The position numbers and the translations under genes are program-made. A DNA stretch of 64,000 nt. It comes from Phallus indusiatus (Eukaryota > Basidiomycota > Agaricomycetes > Phallales > Phallaceae). Position 1 is the stretch's first letter; each line of letters opens with the position of its first letter. Where the stretch lies: NCBI GenBank assembly GCA_027605045.1, contig JAQFWX010000030.1:248001-312000 (forward strand), in the 5' to 3' direction. Of this stretch, positions 60,063 through 64,000 are shown one piece after another. The notes under the pieces are model-generated. The model saw only the letters and a list, made by a program, of their open reading frames with translations, made no database searches and was not told the origin of the DNA.

Positions 60063-62240
60063 AAAGGCAGAACGGAAGAGACGAACGTCCAGCTTACAGT
60101 TCTTCTCGCGGTTCAAACGTGCGTCACGGTGAACTCAATGTACTCGTTGCTTTTGGGCGCTTGACGGCAACGAGGCTAACCGGAACCAAAGAGGCTTGAC
60201 AAAAAAACGACACATCGTCAACTCAACATCAACCATGAAAAGTAGATAACGTTAATTTGGGGACGTGGACAACATACCAATTCACTCCCTTTACCTTTGG
60301 GAAGAAACTCGAAAGTGGGTCTCACCCTTCTCAATGTGTTTTTGAGTAGGCTGTCTGACATGGGGACCCGACGGACCATAAATTACACACAGAATGTATC
60401 TTTGGAAATTCTTGGAGAATCAGGATGCCAGCGTGGAAGTTAAAGTGAGTGTTTTAGCTACAGTATCGCGCTGAGTTATGCTTTGCCTCCCTTAAAGGTC
60501 CATTTGCATTAACATGGAGACGTTTATTGGTGTGTATATCGGTCGTCAATCTTAGATATTTATTGTTCACATAATTGGAATGGTCACTAGCCAGCGGCAC
60601 ATCGAAGCCGACGTCATCGGCGTTCTCAAAACTGTGGCTTTCCGTCAACTATGGGGTATGCTTGGACAGGGTTAGCCAATCAATACCTTTGGAGCTTATT
60701 TTCGACATGAGCACTCAAACTATTGGAATGATGTCACAATATTGGATATGAAATCGCTTCGAAAAGAGAAGATATTTACTCTTGAATGTTATATTGTGGT
60801 TGTGAAACTCCCTTTTACTATCCATTGAAAACGTGACTCAAAGGGAGCGTCCATTTTTGCATACAATTTTCGTTCCTCCGACATCTAGGATTATAGGTTA
60901 GTCCCATCGGCGAAATATCAAGTAATTGAAAAGTAGTTGACAGTAATATCCATGCTGCAGCCACTGAGCCCAATCCTGAAGAATCTCGGATAGGAACTGC
61001 CAATGATTTCCCCCACATTTGAAGGGTGAATTAGGTTGTCCTCAATCGTTGCTGAGGAATTCTCATGCTCGAAATATAACGCTTTATCATTGCGGTGTTT
61101 GTTTCATCACCCTAAACGTCAGATGACCATTATTCACTCTCGAATGGAGTAATATGCCGCGGATGTATTTCACCACAAAGGACAGGCATGAAACGAGTCA
61201 CATATTGCCATACGAGGAGAGCCAGAAGCTTCAAGCTAATAAGCACGATAGAGCATGCAAATACTCAAGAAAACAACGCGTTTGTTCAATCACCAATAAA
61301 AAATGTAAGAACGAACTCCTTCGTTAGAGAAACGCCCGTGGTAAAGTACCTTAAATTTCGAAATTAAACCAAAGGAAAATGAACCCATGTTGCGCTGAGC
61401 ATCTGCCTTTGAAATTAATATTTAAATCTTACCATTCCATTGTACAGTCTTATTTATTCATACGCGCACTGGCATTAGCATTCCTTTCGGTCGAAAGACT
61501 TGAAAAAGCCCTTTTTTTCGTCACGCCATATTACGCTAGAACGGTGGAGCTATCTCTACACAACGGATCATACCCGAGTTTGAGAAAGATCACGACAGAC
61601 AGCTAAGGCCACATGTAGACGAACCCAAGAATTCCGAATAGAACTAATAACGGCATTGGAGCTTGTAGCTTTTTTGAATGCATTAAGTTTCAGCACCATC
61701 AGAAGATTGTCGACTATAGACCTAGACCATGACGGATTTGTTGAACAAATATGCCAAAAATCCCTTTGTCTCCCCAAGTATTATCATTACGCCAACGTTG
61801 TTTACTCACAAAACAGATCTTTTCCCCTATCTTTGACAGATGCGGTATGCGGAATTGTAAAAACACCGTCCGCACTAATGTTGACCATCGTGACCTGGTT
61901 GACGTATGCTCCTCAGTCCTGAAGAGTGGAAGCAACGGTATCATTGACACTCTACTTACCTCGGGAACGAAAGATGAGTAGGAAGATCTTTCAAATTCCA
62001 TTTTTCATTGTCATCGGGTAATTCAAGCAAGTAAAGTAGTCGTTCCAATTGGCGGAAGACAGATTATCGGACAAAACATGTTGGCCTTCGGTAGCTGCGG
62101 CAATATTCGTGGTAAATCGCACCTCCAGACTAAGAAGATATGCACATGGTGGTAAGTGACATATGTCATGGAATATTCACTCCTCCGACGATCTAAAACC
62201 TCACCACAGGTGAATTCTCGGCGCGGTAGGTTTGAGGATG
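60063..62240. other. Gene-poor stretch
   Basis: This interval includes the phytase promoter and several unsupported frames. A minus-strand frame at 61018-60818 (AVPIRDSSGLGSVAAAWILL) looks coding-like but has no partner exon or family. Confidence 0.4.
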
Positions 62241-62405
62241 TATAAAAGGTGTTGATAAACTTCACCTCTCAGTCAACTCACAGCCGTCCGAGTCGTCTTC
62301 ATCTCTACTGCAAAAGTCTCTCCAACATAAATAACAATCACTTGACTGCTCACAGTAAGTCAACTTCACCGTAGCAGGCTTATTCTCACCTCCTATTCTC
62401 ACTAG
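62241..62405 (+). promoter_or_regulatory. TATA box and 5'-UTR intron of the 132-residue gene
   Basis: TATAAAAGG at 62241-62249 is followed by a leader and an apparent UTR intron from GTAAGTCAAC (about 62356) to a CTCACTAG acceptor ending at 62405, directly before the ATG. Such a layout is typical of strongly expressed fungal genes. Confidence 0.6.
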
Positions 62406-62804
62406 ATGCCTATAACTCGTGAAGCGCTGTTGTCAACTTTTCCCGAAGATAGTGACGGGATCAAAGAGATCTCAGACGAAGAACTGGCTAATATAAACAA
62501 GTTCTTGAGTGGGGATATCGAAAGCTATGCGGCCTCCAGAGGGAGCACTATAGTCATTAAAACCAACACTTCAAGCCACACCCTGGACACGACATCTCAT
62601 AGTAATGCTGGCAGTGGGTATACGCTGTACTCCAGCGCCAAGGGCTACAGGTCTACGTCAATTCCAGAATTTGCACCCGGAACATCATACAGCGTAACCT
62701 TATCAGGAACGACCATCAGCTTATATGTCTCGGGAACGTATTATACGTATATTTCCGATGATGGCACGGTTGCGTCGAGCAGTGCCTCGGGTACATTCAC
62801 ATAG
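62406..62804 (+). CDS. Unknown 132-residue protein
   Basis: The frame begins MPITREALLSTFPEDSDGIK. The first 45 residues are acidic and helical (ISDEELANINKFLSGDIESY). The remaining 85 are rich in Ser, Thr, Gly and Tyr with alternating strand-like segments (SYSVTLSGTTISLYVSGTYY, ending SSSASGTFT). There is no signal peptide and no membrane segment. The sharp change from charged helix to neutral strands could reflect a leader plus core, or two small domains. A TATA box and a leader intron support a real, possibly abundant product. No family is recognised. Confidence 0.6.
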   Translation: MPITREALLSTFPEDSDGIKEISDEELANINKFLSGDIESYAASRGSTIVIKTNTSSHTLDTTSHSNAGSGYTLYSSAKGYRSTSIPEFAPGTSYSVTLSGTTISLYVSGTYYTYISDDGTVASSSASGTFT

Positions 62805-64000
62805 ACGCAGATACTTTGATTTCGTGACTTGGACATTGTATATCTTGATCTTGTGTCCGTTGAATCTTGTATTGCTTCGTTTGCTCATGCTATTCAAATG
62901 GCTTTTGTGATTATGTATACGCGCATATACTAAGGAGTCATTGAGTAGGGTGACCAATCGATCGATTAGGGTATTTCTTCGAGGACGAGTAGACGACGTC
63001 TGTTTAGGTGCTTTTTCTTGACAAGAAACCCTGATTTTTCAACATATCTGTTCCAGAATGTGATTACGCATCGAAGGATCAACTTGGAGCGCTTACATAA
63101 ATCGAAACATATTATGCAGCATACTTAAGGATCTGCCCCGAATTTAATGACTGTCCGTGCGCTTCGTCTATCTGATTGCTGATTGTGTACTATGTGGATT
63201 GACCGCTATGAAATGAAAGGCCCAAAATAAATGTTAGAGAGAAGAAGTTACTACTTATGCGAAGGATGGTAGGTGGAAAAGGAAATTAAATCTAAGGAGA
63301 AGAATGAGTGTGGGAGATGTCGGGGGTTCTGCTGCAGCGAAATTGAGTCGGGTGAAAGCTAATGCTGGTTCGATGTCAATTGTTTCCGTGAGGTGGATTA
63401 AGCTATGTTCTTCTGGAGGTAGTTTCTTCTTCTTCTGGAGGTGTTTTGAAGTGGGGGTGCCTTTTCATAGCATTGTTTCCATATCTGAAGTGCTCTTCTA
63501 AGTTTCCCACCCCTCAAACTCGGGAAAAAAACATGTCTTCCTCAAAAAATTCAACCGGATTATTTTTGTTTCTTATTCATGACTTCCCGCTTTTCTTCCA
63601 CAAACTGATCGATCTGATAATTCTGATTCAAAGACGCGCGTGCTACTGACCTTGGAATTGGTAAAGAATGTTTGTAATCTTCTATCTAGTTGAAAATTGC
63701 AGATTAGAAGATGAAAAACTTAACGTATTTTTTGTTAGTCACAAAATACCCAAAAGTTGAAGATGGATGACCGACCCGAAATGTTATTGCTTTTTATGGC
63801 CCCAGCTGAACATTGCAGAATCTTGATTCCTAATATCGGGCCCGGGCTAATGGGGCCGTATACCTGTCACACTGATCAAAAGCATTGTGAATTTATCGTA
63901 GTAAAGTGGTTTGTCAGAGCCTTACATCAACATTGCATTGAAGAAGTATCCAAAATGTGAGCGAAATTCGTCACAAAAACGGACACAAATAATCGTGCGA
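62805..64000. other. Gene-free right end
   Basis: Short frames at 63304-63501, 63446-63649 and 63757-63960 have no recognisable features. No gene is supported. Confidence 0.4.

Overview
The window looks like chromosomal DNA of a basidiomycete fungus, most likely an Agaricomycete. Coding regions are cut by many short introns of about 50-65 bases, and the recognisable families fit that group: an unspecific peroxygenase, a histidine-acid phytase, LysM secreted proteins, an F-box protein, fungal HNH proteins and PIF1-like helicase relics. There are no bacterial operons, CRISPR arrays or convincing tRNA/rRNA genes. Splice sites were chosen by hand from frame continuity and GT..AG signals.

Left part (1-14 kb). 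A partial gene end is followed by two tandem copies of a secreted arrestin-like gene (705-2679 and 3528-5482, minus strand) in about 2.8-2.9 kb units whose junctions share TTGTGC. Then come an Arb1-like gene (6527-8756, minus), two small cysteine-rich secreted peptides (9576-9802, 10034-10267, minus) and an inverted pair of degenerate PD-(D/E)XK-like genes (11212-12327 minus, 13090-14217 plus).

Housekeeping core (15-22 kb). An HNH gene (15051-16498) is followed by a Bet1/Sft1 SNARE, a PPIL4/Cyp6 cyclophilin and a P5C dehydrogenase (put2). The last two are divergent over a 461-bp spacer. A third cysteine-rich peptide sits at 21980-22246.

Repeat-rich middle (22-46 kb). This holds three LysM cassettes (one inverted, two in tandem), two PIF1-like helicase relics, a 1.6-kb element with terminal inverted repeats, a second HNH gene with a helicase relic inserted upstream, an APH-like kinase fragment, a conserved basidiomycete gene with an in-frame stop, an intact F-box gene, a 48-bp inverted repeat and an NAA10 pseudogene.

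Right part (47-64 kb). A 42-residue secreted peptide with one intron, a peroxygenase with a 3' frameshift, a Q/N-rich gene with stops, an intact monocarboxylate-type MFS transporter, an intact phytase with a 9-nt micro-exon, and a TATA-driven 132-residue protein with no recognised relatives.

Taken together this is a patch of ordinary conserved genes surrounded by accessory, secretome-rich DNA that has been shaped by local duplication, transposon debris and gene decay. The most novel element is the three-member cysteine-rich peptide family, two of whose members end in a hidden, nearly identical tiny last exon.
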